64,000 nucleotides of DNA from Leucosporidium creatinivorum (Eukaryota; Basidiomycota; Microbotryomycetes; Leucosporidiales; Leucosporidiaceae): NCBI GenBank assembly GCA_001600635.1, contig BCKL01000012.1, positions 620,001 to 684,000 on the forward strand. The letters run 5' to 3'. Of the stretch, positions 24,020 to 36,314 are shown piece after piece. The notes beneath the pieces were generated by a model. It searched no databases. It was given only the letters and a program-made list of their open reading frames with translations, and was not told the origin of the DNA. How positions within the stretch are numbered: position 1 is the stretch's first letter; the number at the start of each line of letters is the position of its first letter. The position numbers and the translations under genes are program-made.

Positions 24020-24862
24020 GGTTGCTAGGTGAGATAGGTTGAGAGAGGGCTGTAGCGGGCGAGCCAGAGGGCAGATGTGGCAGGAAGTCGAGCCTAAAAG
24101 TCAGCGCCGAGGCGAGCTTTCAGCAGCTCGTCTCGTCTCGCCGAGGTGTCTCCTTGTCAGGCGAGATACTGGGATAGCATCTTGAAGATTCAGACCTGCT
24201 GACGCATAGTCTACCTCGCCCTATCCCCCTACAGCTCGAGCCGGTATCGGCTGAGCTCGTCGCTCTCCTCTCGGCTCGCCCTCTCGCTTCTGCTCCACCG
24301 AGTTCTTCGCTCTTGGTTCAACGGTCCAAATAACGTGTAGCTCAGCCCAAGGCTTCCCTGATGGTCTAACACGAGATGGCCCCTATTCTTTCAGAACTTG
24401 GACGCGCCGACTCAACCCTCCCTTGCCTTCCCAGGACTCTTCGACGTCGTCGACTTAGGCAAGGTCTCTCGACCCCACAACTCGGAGCGAAAGAGCACGC
24501 CCCATTTATCGGAGCTAGTCGACTACAGTACAGAACAGCACCGACGGCGCCAACAAGCAGCAGACTTGAGCCGCTCCGACCCGACGGGCAACAGGTGAGT
24601 TCCAACTCGTTTCTGAGCTCTTCGTGTTGAAGCGGCAACGTCGCGTCGGAGCAAGAGCAGTACGGCAGGATCTGTAGGGGATCATCTCGGCGCTCCCGAG
24701 GGGCTCAGACGAGATAGGATCGAGGTCATGGGAGCAGGATCCGCGCTACTTCCCCTCCCTCATCAACCTTGAGCCTCAGCGCTCGGAGCTCTTTCGCTCT
24801 GCTCTCGCCGCCGAACAGCAGCTGTACCTCGCTAGCGCACACCGCTGACTCCTCGGACAACC
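24020..24862. other. Divergent promoter region and leader of the MADS-box gene
   Basis: Lies between two genes pointing away from each other. A donor-like GGGCAACAG/GTGAGT at 24596 suggests a transcribed leader exon upstream and a leader intron of roughly 220 nt ending near 24818, on the plus strand. No other feature recognised. Confidence 0.45.
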
Positions 24863-27818
24863 ATGCTCGCCATCAGCAGCTACAGCTTGGACCCTTCCCT
24901 TCTCATTCGCAACAACATGGACGCTCGCTCGCCCATCGCTCCCGCACCTCCCGCCCTTTCGCCCTCTGGATTCACCGCCCCCAAGCGCAAACGAGACGAC
25001 GGTACCATGTTACCCGTTTCAGGCGCCACGGGATTGTCCATCATCGAAGCGCCCGAAACTCGTCGGTTCAACTCTCCCCTCCCCGCGTCGGCGAACGACA
25101 CTCGCAAGCCGGGCACCAAGATGGGCAGATTTCAGGATATGACGGCCAAGGGAGGGGTACCGACTAAGCGCCCGTCGGTGGATTTGGAGATGGGAGACAT
25201 GGACGATGATGATGATGATGAGGATGATGGGGGAGGAGCCGGAGGCAAGAGGAAGTATGCCAACAAGCGGAACGCTACGAGCACGGGGAGAAGGAAGATC
25301 GATATAGAGTACATTGACGATAAAAGCAAGCGTCATGTGTCGTTCACCAAGAGGAAGGCCGGGTTGATGAAGAAGGTGAGTCGCCTCGAAGCTCGGCGCT
25401 CGCACGTTCGGCGATGATGGCTGATCTTCTCCTCCTCCCACAGGCCTACGAGCTCAGCACTCTCACCGGCACCAACTGCCTCGTCCTCGTCGTCTCTGAA
25501 ACCGGCCTCGTCTACACATACGCCACCCCTGGTCTCAAGCCCGTAATCGCTCACGAGGACGGCAAGGCAGTCATCGCCGCCTCCCTTCGCGGCGAGCTCA
25601 AAATTGACGACAACGAGTACGCGCCCGCACCCGTCAAGCGCACAAAGTCGGCCTCCAAGTCGACGGAACCGGAGCCCGAGATGCAGGAGCAGGAGCAGGA
25701 GCAGGATAACGACCTCATGATCGACGACCACCAGCACGGCCAGCACGAGGAGCAGCCGCTGCCGCCGCTGCCTCTTCCCGAGCTCAGTCATATCGACCCG
25801 AGACATCAGATGTTTGATGACGAGCATAACATGATGGACCCTTCGCTTCGCTATCTCGGCAATTACGACGCCCTCTTCCAGACCTCGGGCGACACCTCCA
25901 CTTCTCTCCTCCCCGTTTCGCTCCCTCCCCTTCCTTTCCCTCCGACCAACGCCGAAGCTTCCACCTCCCATCACCAACAGCAGCAACAACAGCAGCACCC
26001 CTACTCCCTGCCCCCCTCGCTCACCTCCCAACCCCTGGCCTCCACCTCTCATCAATCTCAAGCCACAGCCTACTCCCTCGGCGTCGCCGAAGCCGAAGCG
26101 CGCCACGCCCAAGCCTTCGCAAACTTCAACTCGTCCTCCCAATTCGGGGTCGTCGATGGTCGACCAACGCCGGCTTTGGCGCAGGCGCTAGCGGCGGGAT
26201 CGCATGGGATGCAGGAGTTTGGGGGGTGGAGGCCGTCGAGTGGTGCGAGTACTGAGGAGGTTACCGATGATGGGGCGGGAGCAGGAGGAGGAATGGGGGC
26301 AGGGAAGGACGGTCTGGCGGAGAGGAAGAAGGCTTGGAGGGAGGAGGCGGCGAGGGCCTTGGCGGAGGCTGTTGAAGTGTGTCTCTCCCTGCCATCCCGC
26401 TTCCTCATCGCGCTGACCTGCTTGACGACTACAGGCCCGCACCATCCCCGCCGCCATCCGCGCCCACTCGGTCGCTCACAAAGCCTCCCTCGCCGTCCCT
26501 CCCTCGAGGACCGCAGGCTCGGCTCCTACGATGCTCGTCGGGAAGGAGGCTACGTTGAATCATCTTGAAGAGATGTGCGAGAGTAGCGCGATCATGAGCT
26601 TGGAGTTCTTGGGACCAACGACGAAGGCTTTCTTGGACTCGTACCTCGGTGAGGGGGCGACTTTCCTCTCTCGCTCTCCAACATCGACTCGGCGATGGAG
26701 CGCTGACCTCTTCTCCCACCCTTCCCGCCTCACCCGCTGCCTCTCCCTCGCCCTCCCTCTCCTCTCGACCCACCCCCGCTCCAGCCTCCACCCACTCCTA
26801 CACCCCCAAAATGCTCAACGAAGCGAAATCGCACCTCATCCTCTTCTTCGACTTCCTCGAAGGCCACGGACTCATCACCACGGCCGAACAAGATGCGTTG
26901 GGCCGGTTTGAAATGGCCACTCTCCCTGCCGCCGCCGAGCCGATCGTTCATGAGCCTCATTTGGCGGTCGAGGTGGTAGAGGGGGAGGACGATGCGAAGA
27001 GGGGGGAGCATGTGGAGCGCGCTTTGACTGAGTGGAGCGCCCAGTGCAGCCTGAAGATTTCGTCCGCCGAGGGGAGTGGAGGGAGGAGGTTGATGGCACC
27101 TGTCGAGTCGTCCGTCGAGCAGAGTTGTCCGGTCGAGCAGGTCGGGAGCGTGAGAGGGTGGTTCGAGGTCTATAGGGTGAGGGGCAATTATTGCTTGTTG
27201 AAGGAGAGGGAGTTGGGTGAGTTCTGGCTGGCTTCGGGTTTTTCTCGGCGTGCGAAAGGCGCTTGCTGACTTTTGCGTGCATGATCCGTACAGTCGGCAA
27301 CGTCGATACCAACCTCCTGCTTTCGCCCTTCAAGGTCCGCTTCCCGAGGGATCTTACGCCGAAGCTCAAGATTGAGGATGTCTTTTGGTTGTCGCTAAGG
27401 AGGTTGGAGCCGAGAGTAGGTGAGAGCGAGATGGGAAGTAAGAATGGGAGCTGGGTGCCTGTGGAGAGTGGGTGAGTGGTTTGCGCAGGTTCTGGCTCGG
27501 CGCGGGAGGGCGATCGTTGACTCTTCTCTTCTCTCTCCGTCTCCTTGCCCCCCTGCCCTCCCTTCCTCGCATCGCCCCTCTTCCTTTCTCATCCTTTAAA
27601 CCAACAGCACCTTCCACCCCTGCGACTCCTCCGCCACGAACATCGAGTCCGACATTGACCCCACCTCCTACGCCGACGAATTGGGTCGCCTGGTCCTCCA
27701 AGCGGGCGCTGCACCCACGCACGATGAGCAGGAAGTCATCAAGGAGCATAAGGATGTTCTGGGGATGCTGGAGAGGGCGAGGGAGAGGTTGGGGGAGGGG
27801 GAGGAGAGCGATTGGTGA
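24863..27818 (+). CDS. MCM1: MADS-box (SRF/Mcm1-type) transcription factor with long C-terminal extension
   Basis: DNA-binding regulator expected to recognise CArG/P-box sites. Start at ATG 24863; ATG 24917 (MDARSP) is an alternative. After an N-terminal region with an Asp run (DMDDDDDDEDDGGG), the MADS box reads GRRKIDIEYIDDKSKRHVSF, TKRKAGLMKKAYELSTLTGT, NCLVLVVSETGLVYTYATP, split by one intron (25375-25443). A Gln-rich region follows (HHQQQQQQQHPY). No stop occurs after the Gln-rich part: a helix continues in frame across the next intron (REEAARALAEAVE/ARTIPAAIRAHS), then NHLEEMCESSAIMSLEFLG and KMLNEAKSHLILFFDFLEGH, several further exons, and the end GEGEESDW at 27818. The C-terminal part resembles no domain I know. 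MCM1 is assigned by the MADS subtype; orthology is likely but not proven. Confidence 0.85.
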
Positions 27819-28782
27819 AGGAGGGAGGGTCCGGCGAGGAAGGGGTTTGTGGGGCTCTCAACAGCAGGATTTGCTCTCGTTTCTTCTCATTAGTACATTG
27901 TCAACAGCAATACGAATCCACAATCATCAGTACCAAACCGTAGCAGTGAGGGCAGAAAGAAGCCAGCTCGGAGCTCGGGCCCCCACCTTTCTCGATTCGT
28001 GGCGCGACCAAGTCCCAGCTCGAGATTGGCTTGCCTCCCTTCCGCCTCTTCGACACACGGCTCTCCCGATACCCAACAGTAGCTTGCCAGCGCTTCGTTT
28101 CAGCCCTCCCGGACCTTCTTCTTACAAGCGTACAGCCATCTCTAGCTAAGAGGGCAAGTCGGAAGCTAGGCTCAAGGGGAACTTGAAACAAAAGGTGAGT
28201 GCTCGCTCGCTCGCTGTGCTGGAGCATGGTGGTTGGGGGTACTGCTGAAGAGGTATGAAGATCTGCATGTGCTACGTGAAGCTCTGTAGACCCTCTCTGC
28301 GCTCGAGGAGACGAGGCAGCGGGGTGCGTTGAATGAGCTGAGAGCTCGTTCGGCGGGGCTTGCTCGTCTGGTTCTCTTTGTCGCGGAAGGGGCGCATGTG
28401 ACTTGAGCTAAGCTGCTGTGCTTCAAGCCCTCTGCTGTCGCCGTCTTCCGCTCGGATGGGGAGCTGAGGACCGGAGGGAGGGCGCGGATCGTGCACGCAA
28501 TGGCTCGAGGGAGCTCTGCAGAGCAGTTGGGGTCGTCGGAGCAGGTTCGGAACATATGTCGGAGCGTAATGAGCTGCAAAGGCGGCTGCTGGTCCACTGT
28601 GGTCGCTCGGCGCCGAGCAGGATCTTGTTGATGCGCTCCGCTCTCTCTGCGTTAGAGTGGACGTCGAGCATGATCTTCTCCTCAGCGCCGACAATCCTCC
28701 GTCACATGGCCACTGTCCCATACGATTACCTCCGAGCTGACTCCACTCCTCTCTTCTGACCCCTCCCCCTCCTCCCAGCGCC
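27819..28782 (+). other. Leader of the Msb1-like gene with a 584-nt leader intron
   Basis: Donor AAAAG/GTGAGT at 28195 and acceptor CCTCCCAG ending at 28778 put the next ATG four bases into the exon. The stretch before 28195 is then a leader exon. A minus-strand ORF at 27901-28227 shows no known motif and is treated as chance. CTCGGCG words occur inside the intron. Confidence 0.5.
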
Positions 28783-31700
28783 ATGTCCTTCCTCTCACGG
28801 TTCGGCAAGTCCAAGAGCAAGGACAAGCCATCTACACTCTATCGCAAACAGCAGCAGCCGCAGCAAATCACTCCGACCTCCTCCCCGGCCGCCCTTCTCC
28901 CACTCGCTCTGCCCTCAACCTCCTTCCTCGACGACTCGCTCAATACCACCCCATCGCCTCAGAAACGGGGAGATGAGTCTAGCTCGGTCAAGAGTAGTGT
29001 AGGGAGTAGTCCGTGGGTCAAGGTGGATGAAGGAGGAATTGAGCAGCAGGAGGGATTGAAAGGGAGGAAGGAGAGGGAGGCGAGGGAGCAGGCGAGGTGC
29101 GATCGGGCAGTATTCGGTCTAGCCGAAGCGACAGTATTGATGACGGAGTGCGGAGTGGTGATTCGAGATCATGGTGAGTCCTTTCCTAATCCTCCTCAGC
29201 TGCTCGGCGTTGACTGACCTCCCTCTCGTTCGCAGGTCTGCGGACACTGGGACTCTTCCGACCATACCGACTCGCCGAGAACCCCGCTACCATCCGAAAC
29301 CTCTGTGTCCTCTTTCTCAATTACGCCAATGACCACTCGAAGCCCGTCGGCGATTCTGTCGCAAAGGATCTCTTCGGCGCCGGATCCAAGGAGGGCAAGC
29401 TCCAGCTGTTTAAGGACGAGCTGCGATACGCTGGAGTCCACGATGTTGTTGGAGTGCTGAAATGGGTGAGTAGAGGGCTAATCGTTCTCGCCGAGTCGCA
29501 GCTGATCTCTCGTCTCGCGCAGGGCCTCCGACACCTCCAATACGCCACACCCTTCGGCGGCCCCTCTTCCTCCTCTTCCGACTCACCCCTCGCATGGTAC
29601 CACAACTTCTTCCTCTCCTCCGCCGAATCCTACCACAACACCTCGGCCTTCCACCTCCAACTCCTGCCCTCTCTCCCTCCCTCCTCCGCCCAATTCCTCC
29701 AAACGACCCTCGACCTCCTCCAATCGGTCGTCGCCAACGCAGAGCACAACGCAATGGGCAGCCGAAAGCTCTGTCGAACGCTCGGGCTGTATGTCTTTGG
29801 CCTTGCGCCGAGGGATCGAGCGTGGAATGCTGAGGAGGGCGGAGGATGGACAGAGCTGTACTCGCTTTGGCAGCAGTCGGGAGAGGCGCTGGAAGGGTGC
29901 TTGAGGGCGTATCTGAGGTCGCAGACGTCGCTTCCACCGCGATTGATGGATGTCATCGAGGGCTACCCTGGTCCTTCGCCGAGTACGACGACGGGTGGGA
30001 AGGATTCGGCGGGGCAGCGGAGGCGGGTGGTGAGGATCGAGTTGGAGACTGTGGGAGAGTGGAGGGAGGTTGGGCAGGAGGGAGTCAATTCGCAGCAGAC
30101 GGGCAGGGTCGAGGGCGGGTTGGGAGGGAAGGATCTCTTCGCCAGGCGAGAGCCGCTGCAGATCATGTTGGCGGCTTTCGAGGCGTCGATCGACGGGGTG
30201 GAGGAGACGGAGAAGTCGGCGGGCGAGGCTTGGCGGGTCATCGCTGCGCAGGGGAAGGGAGCGCCGAGGGATGTCCTCTCAGAGGAGACAGCCAGGGTGT
30301 TGGAACTCGTTGGGCTCGACAGGCTACCAGGCGAGACGAGGAAAGAGGACGACGGCCCCTTCTCCCTCTCCACTTCTCCCACTCGCCCACGTCGTCGCTC
30401 CCTCTCTGGCACCGGCGCCGAACCTGCCCCCGCCCTCACTGTCGTTCCCGAAGGACCTACTCCCTTCTCCTCCTACCACCCAACCACCAAGGGACGCTCC
30501 ACCATCCGACCTCGTACCGCCCCCGGCCCCACCAAATCATTCGGCAACTTCCCCTCCCACGGTCAACTCCCCTCCTCCTCCACTACCGCCGACGACTCGA
30601 CCCTCCGCGCGAACCCTCCCTCTCGCATAGTCACCCCCTCCTGGTCCGACTTCGCCTCCTCCGGCTTTGCCTCCTCCACCTCCGCCGAATTCGGCCTCAT
30701 CTCGCCCGACTCGGACGAATTCCCTACTCGAGGAGTCGCAGCCAAGGCGCAGGAGATCCTCGATGCGAGAAGAAAGGGACCGGATCCGGTGACGAAGGTG
30801 GTGGGCGTGAGTTGGTGGGTTATGGAGGATGAGTTTGTGGATGTGTGGTTGGATACGCTCGTGGATCAGAGGGGTGCTTGTGAGGGATGGCCGGGGTTGG
30901 TGGTGGCGCAGCTGGCGAGGGAGGTGGCGAGGAAGGTGGAGATCGAGGTGCAGGGAGAGAAGGTGAGTCTCGCAGTCTTCTCGATGTCCAGACGTCGCTG
31001 ATCGTCGCTCCTGCTCGAACAGGTCGACCATCTCCTCATCGCCGAGAAGCTCATCCCCTACGTTGCACCCACATCACTCGCTCGACACGCTTCTACACGC
31101 TACGTCGCTCCTTCCATCGCCGAATCAACGCGCTCTCGCAAATGGGGACGCCGCGCCTCGACCCTGTTCGGCTCCTCCTCCTTCAACAACTCGACTCCCA
31201 AACTCCCCTATTCTTCTTCCTCCCCTCAAATCTCGCCGAAGAAGAGTCGCGCATCGGCCGTTCCTCCTCTTCCCTCCTTCCCCTCCTCCGCCTCCTCCGC
31301 GACCCTCTCTCACTCCGGCCCTCCAATCGCCCTCGGCGGCCTCGTCGCCCGCACCCTCGGCCGCCGCAAATCCGGCCAAAACGACCTCCCTCGCCCTCTC
31401 AGCTCGGTCTGGGATCCTCCTCCCGTCCCTCCCCTTCCCGTCGCATCGGCTCTCCCGCTCGCTCCTCCTCACCCGACTAGCGCTCCCATGTCCAAGACGG
31501 CGAGCGGTGCTAGTACGCCCGCTAGCACGAATAGCGCGAGGGAGAAGAAGATCTCGAGGGTCGCTGTACCGGTCTTTGATCCCGAGGCGGAGAAGCAGAA
31601 GGAATTCGACGCTGCCAGGGAGGAGGAGCACGGAGGAGACGCCAAGGAGGTTCTCGCTACGAATGTTGCTGTCGAGGAGACGGAGCCGTTGATGGGTCAC

Positions 31701-34604
31701 GAGCAGGAGCCTTCCTCCTCATCGACGGGCACCGTTACCGGAGGAGCTGGAGAGCACGAGGCGGGACTCTCCACCTCTGCCAAGGGCCTCCTCGCCGGCC
31801 TTGCAGCTGCTCCCGTGCTCGGCTCGGCTGCGGTTGTCGGCGCTCTGGAGCAAGAGGGCGAGCACTCGGAGGGGCGGTCGCAGGAGCAGATAGAAGCCGA
31901 CGACAAGGTCGAGGAGCTCAAGTCCGGCGTCCTCGATAAAGCCGCCGCGCGGTCATCACTCGACGAGCCTATCATCATCAATCCCGACTCGACCCTCCCT
32001 CGCAGCACCAGCGTCTCGGACGTCCCTCCGCTCGTCGCCGTCAACGTCGAGCAAATGGAGCAGAACGAGCCTCTGGCCGACCTCGTCGACTCGGCTTCTC
32101 AGCTCGAGACCGCCACCGCCGACCCCGAGTACAACACCGAGGGCGTCAAGGAGGTTCTCGCTGACTCCACTCCCGCCGAGGAGTCCTCGTTTATCCTCCC
32201 CTTCGGCCGTCGAGGTTCAGCTCAATCCTCCATCATCGACAAGCCCTTTGGACGACGGCCTTCCGCCCAAGCCGACGATATCGGCGGACTCGACATCGCT
32301 CAATTCGTCGCCGAGGACGAGGCCATCGCCGCCGCCGAGACAAGCAGTACACCTCTTCCTCCCCTCGGCGCCGTCGTCGAGTCGCCTGGGCTCGTTGAAG
32401 CGAGCCCTATCCTCGAGATCAAGAAGCCCATCGACCCTGCGCCCGCTACTTCCACCGTTCCCGACGCCCCTGCTATCGAAGCTCTCCTCGCCAACGCTTC
32501 GGCCAGCGCTCCTACGACGCCCCTCGCCGAGGTCGGAGAGCCTTCCATCTCGGCGGTCGAGGAGCCAAGCGCTGTTCCAGTAGCAGACGTCAATCTCGCT
32601 GAGACGCCGAGGAAATTGGCTCTCGTCGAGCAGCTCGGATCGCCTACCTTCTCGCTTTCGCCGCCGGCCGGGGAGTCTGAGGAGGGAGCGCAGAGGTTCT
32701 CGGACGAGACGATGAGGTCGCCAAATGAGAATGGCCTGGCTGGTGAGTCACCTTCTTCCGACGGTAGCGTAGAGAAGCGTCGCTCATTCTTCCTCTCCCT
32801 CTCGCAGCTACAGGCGACGCTTTCTCGACCGAGCCGCTGGAGAGTCCCGTCGCCGGCGTCGTGGAGCGTGAGTCGCGTGCTCTTCGATAGCAGGTCCCTG
32901 AGCTGACCGTCACCGTCTACAGCTGCCGTCTCTTCGCCTCTCGCAGCCATCGCCGACCTCCCCATCGCCGACTCGGCTCCAATCGACGGTCCACCTCTCA
33001 TCGCCACTCCCAGCAAGCCCACCATCACCGCCATCCATAGTATGCCGACCTCGCCTACGACTCTCTCTCCCACCATCGCTAGCGCCGAGATGTCGCGCTC
33101 CCTCTCCCAGACCTCGGCGCCCATGTCACCCACTCCCTCCAACGGCTCGACCTCCTCGACCAAGAAGCTACTAGGCACCATGGGCGGTTTCCTCCGACGC
33201 AAGAAGAGCTCGGTCGATATGGAGAAGGAACGACAGGCCAAGGAAGAGAAGGCGGCGCAGAAGGAGGAGATTCGACAGCTCAAGAAGCTCAAGGACGAGG
33301 AGAAGAAGCGCGAGGCCAAGGAGAGGAAGGCGCCTACGCCCGTATCGAGCGTCAAGAAGCGTGTGCTGGAGATTGAAGCCGAGAATGCCGAGCACAGCGG
33401 AGGAGGACCACCGAGCCCTACGGCTGCTACGAGGCGCCTCTCCTCCTACCCTTCCAACACCTCACTCTCCAGTTCAGCATCCAAGACTCGCCCGCTCTCG
33501 TCATTCGCCCTTCCCACTTCGCCGGCCCAGGAGCCCGTCCATCACGATGTCAAGGAGCCCGCGCCTCTCGAGCAGCTTCCTTCGCCACTTCCTACGCCTA
33601 CTCCCGCATCTCTTGGTGCCGCCGAGCCCTTGGTAGATACAGCCGCCGACGACCCCTTCCTCGTCGACTCGTCTTCCCCCCCGCCAGTGCCCGCATTCGC
33701 GCCTTCCTCTCTTCCTCCCGTCGAGGACTCGGAAGCTCCTCGCGACGCTCCTACTACCCCGACCACCCAGTCCGCACCTCTTCCCGCCATCAGCGCCCTC
33801 GTCGCCTCCGAAACGACCCCAACCAAACCCGGCACGCCCGCTCTCGAATCCGCCGAGGAAAGCCATTCGGCTTTCGCCGATCTGGAGCTCGCAGAAGCCC
33901 CCGAACCTCTCGCTACACCTGCTCTGGAGGCTGCGGAGGAGGGCTTCGCTTCGCCGGAGGAGCACAGGTCGCCGCTGCTGGAGGAGTCGCCCCAGACGTT
34001 CGAGGCGTATCCCAACGGCGCACCTGCGGTTGCAGAGCTCTCCTCGAGCGCAGCCAATGAGGGCGGCTCGAGCGACGAGACCAGTCGGGAGGCGGCGTCG
34101 AAGGAGATGCAGCCAGAGGCGCCTGCCGAGCACGAGCGTGTCGATCAGCCGCTTCCTTCAGCGCTCGACGAGGACGCCACCACCACCATCTCTTCGCCGG
34201 TCGAAGTGCCCGCATCGCCTCTTACGCCACCCGCTGTCACTCACTCAGCTTCTCCCACCCACGACACTCTGCCAACCCCCTCCACGCCCCCTCGGTCGGC
34301 CGAACCTCTCCTCTCTCTCGACTCGCTCTCGACTCCGGTCAAGCAGGAGAAGACGGCCACAGTTGGCACTCCCCGACAATCAGAAGCCGACGACGTCGCC
34401 TCTGTGGACGCTCAAGCCACTCCCGTCAAGGTGCTGGAGCCGGTCCCGACTCTGCCGAAGTCGCCTTCGCTGATCCTCCACCACGCTACGTCCGACGCCT
34501 CGATGGCAACCAGCTTCCAGACCGCTGCTTCCGAGGCAGGATCTATCTCGACGACGGCTACCGACGACGAGCGACCGTGGGAGCAGGCGGAGACGGGCCT
34601 ATGA
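28783..34604 (+). CDS. Msb1/Mug8-like polarity protein, very long disordered tail
   Basis: Start ATG 28783 (MSFLSRFGKSKSKDK). An N-terminal basic stretch leads into a RhoGAP-like fold typical of the Msb1/Mug8 family: DHG/LRTLGLFRPYRLAENP, ATIRNLCVLFLNYANDHS, GLRHLQYATPFGG, NAMGSRKLCRTLGLYVFGLA. By family it acts in Rho/Pkc1-dependent polarised growth at the bud neck or septum. The reading frame continues through 31021-34604 with introns near 29174-29236, 29466-29522, 30964-31023, 32742-32812 and 32870-32921. The remaining roughly 1,100 residues are low-complexity Ser/Pro/Glu/Ala, with one coiled-coil block (KEEIRQLKKLKDEEKKREAK). I treat it as one gene because splice sites join in frame throughout; an unseen break is possible. 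Domain assignment is from memory of the family. Confidence 0.75.
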
Positions 34605-34875
34605 AGGAGGCGGCGAGAAGGAGAGCAGTTTAGTCTTATTCACATTCCCCAGTAATTCCTAGATACCCTACCAACCTTTCTTAGCCTAACTCGACACTCG
34701 TTCACCACATGATGGAGCCTCGAGGCTTAGCGGGAGAGGTGAGCGCCTGAGCGCGAGCAGGGACCAGGCCCCGACTTCTGACCGCTGCTCTTTGCGCTCT
34801 CACCACAACACTCGCGACTCTGACGACCATCTAACGACTTCCTAACGAACACTTAACGACCCTCGCGCCCTTCTA

Positions 34876-35869
34876 ATGCTCCTTCTCACCCTCCCCTTCC
34901 TCTCGGCCCTCGTCTTCGGCGCTCAAGCCGTGCCCTTCCCGCTGGCCACTCCGCGTCTTCCTTCGCTCGCTGTGCTCGAGCAGCAATCTATGCCACTCAA
35001 TCTCTCCGCTTCACTCGTTGGAAGAGGGTACGAGGTCGGAGATGTACCTTATTTCCCGTCCGACATCGCTTCGTGCAGAGGTAAGTCGAGCTTGACGCAG
35101 CGAGTTGAGCTCCGTTGGGTTCTGACCGCCTTCCCGTACAGTCTGTGAGCCTGCCTGGTCTGGCATTAGCTCGTGTGCCGCCGCTGCTCCCGCCTTCGAG
35201 GTGAGTTCGGCGATGTACCTGAGGAGAGCTTCGACGCGGGCGCCGGCGTCGGAGGTGTTAAGCGAGAGAGACACTGCTGAACTCTCCCACCCGCAGAACT
35301 GGATGAACATGATCTACAACCCTGGAGCTTGGTACGCTGTCATCAAGTGTGGATGCGCCGACACTTTCCAATCCGCCTACCCTCAATGCGTCGACTGCTT
35401 CGTGCAGGTGAGTCGTGAGATGCGAGTCTCACACACCCGGCTACTTGCTACTACTCTCCGTCATCAAAAGCCACTGCTGACGCTTTCTCGGCTTTTTTGC
35501 AGACGAATCAATGCGAGCAGTTCCTCGGTGTTCCCAGCGACTCGGGAGCCAGCTCAATGTAAGCCGGCTCTCACCGGATTTATTGACCTCGGCGTAGCTC
35601 ATCTTCGCTCCCACAGCCTGGACGGCATCAGGCAAGTCTGTGGCCTGGGCTACGCGCTACAGGGCGGCGTGGCCACCTCACAAGCATCCGCTGGAATCTC
35701 GTACACCTACACCGCTCAGCCATCGCAGGGATACCCTACCACCACTTCTTATGGCCCCGGCGGGCTCGACCTCGGAAGTGCTCAAGGTGCCTCAAGCGGA
35801 GCAGGGCGACTTGCGACCGAGCTCGGCGCTCTGTTAGCGGCGGTTCTGCTGGCTATCTGGGCGATGTAG
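34876..35869 (+). CDS. Small cysteine-rich secreted protein with GPI-type C-terminus
   Basis: Signal peptide MLLLTLPFLSALVFGAQAVP; a mature domain with many Cys residues across small exons: SDIASCR/VCEPAWSGISSCAAAAP, then NWMNMIYNPGAWYAVIKCGC, FQSAYPQCVDCFVQ, TNQCEQFLG, RQVCGLGYALQ. A Ser/Thr/Tyr-rich stalk follows (QPSQGYPTTTSYGPGG) and the end is hydrophobic (ELGALLAAVLLAIWAM) after a small-residue region, which fits GPI attachment. Five exons with short introns. No enzyme motif. Probably a cell-wall or surface protein; comparable small cysteine-rich proteins occur in many basidiomycetes. Confidence 0.75.
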
Positions 35870-36314
35870 GGGGTCGGCGGGTCTTCAAAGTGGGTTCAAG
35901 TGATTTGGATTTGTCTACCTATGGATAGTTCGGCCAATTTTAGGCAACAGGTGAAGGTGGGCGAGCCTCGGCGGCGAGCCAGGCTCTTTGAGAAGGGGGC
36001 GAGACGGATGAGCGGCAGCTCTGTAGCCGAGTTCAAGATACTTTCAGGTTTGTCTGCCACGACCCACTGCACGCGTCTTGTACGGACCAAGCGGTTCCGA
36101 GCTCGGACATCCTCGCGTTACTCGCTCGAATCGAGGCTTGCCCTCTTTCACTTCGCTTCGAATCTGCTCGAGGCTCGTTACGGCGCTTCGAGAGTACTTG
36201 GTCTGTTCTAAGAGCTCTGTACGTCCTTCAGTAGACCTCTGTACCTCTTCACCCGCGCTGACCGTCTCTCTTTCGCTCTCCCTTCTCCCTCTCACCTCCC
36301 TCTCCAGTCTCGCC
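35870..36314. other. Intergenic; from about 36085 the start of the inverted duplication, arm 2
   Basis: 35870-36084 shows no feature. 36085-36314 is gene B leader, matching 22396-22610 in reverse. Confidence 0.55.

Noticed and set aside
27901-28227. 108-codon minus-strand ORF
   Set aside because: No motif, overlaps the likely leader exon of the Msb1-like gene on the other strand.
29846-30832. 328-codon open frame overlapping the Msb1-like gene
   Set aside because: Shifted frame of the same exon; the true frame matches the Msb1/Mug8 domain and spliced neighbours.
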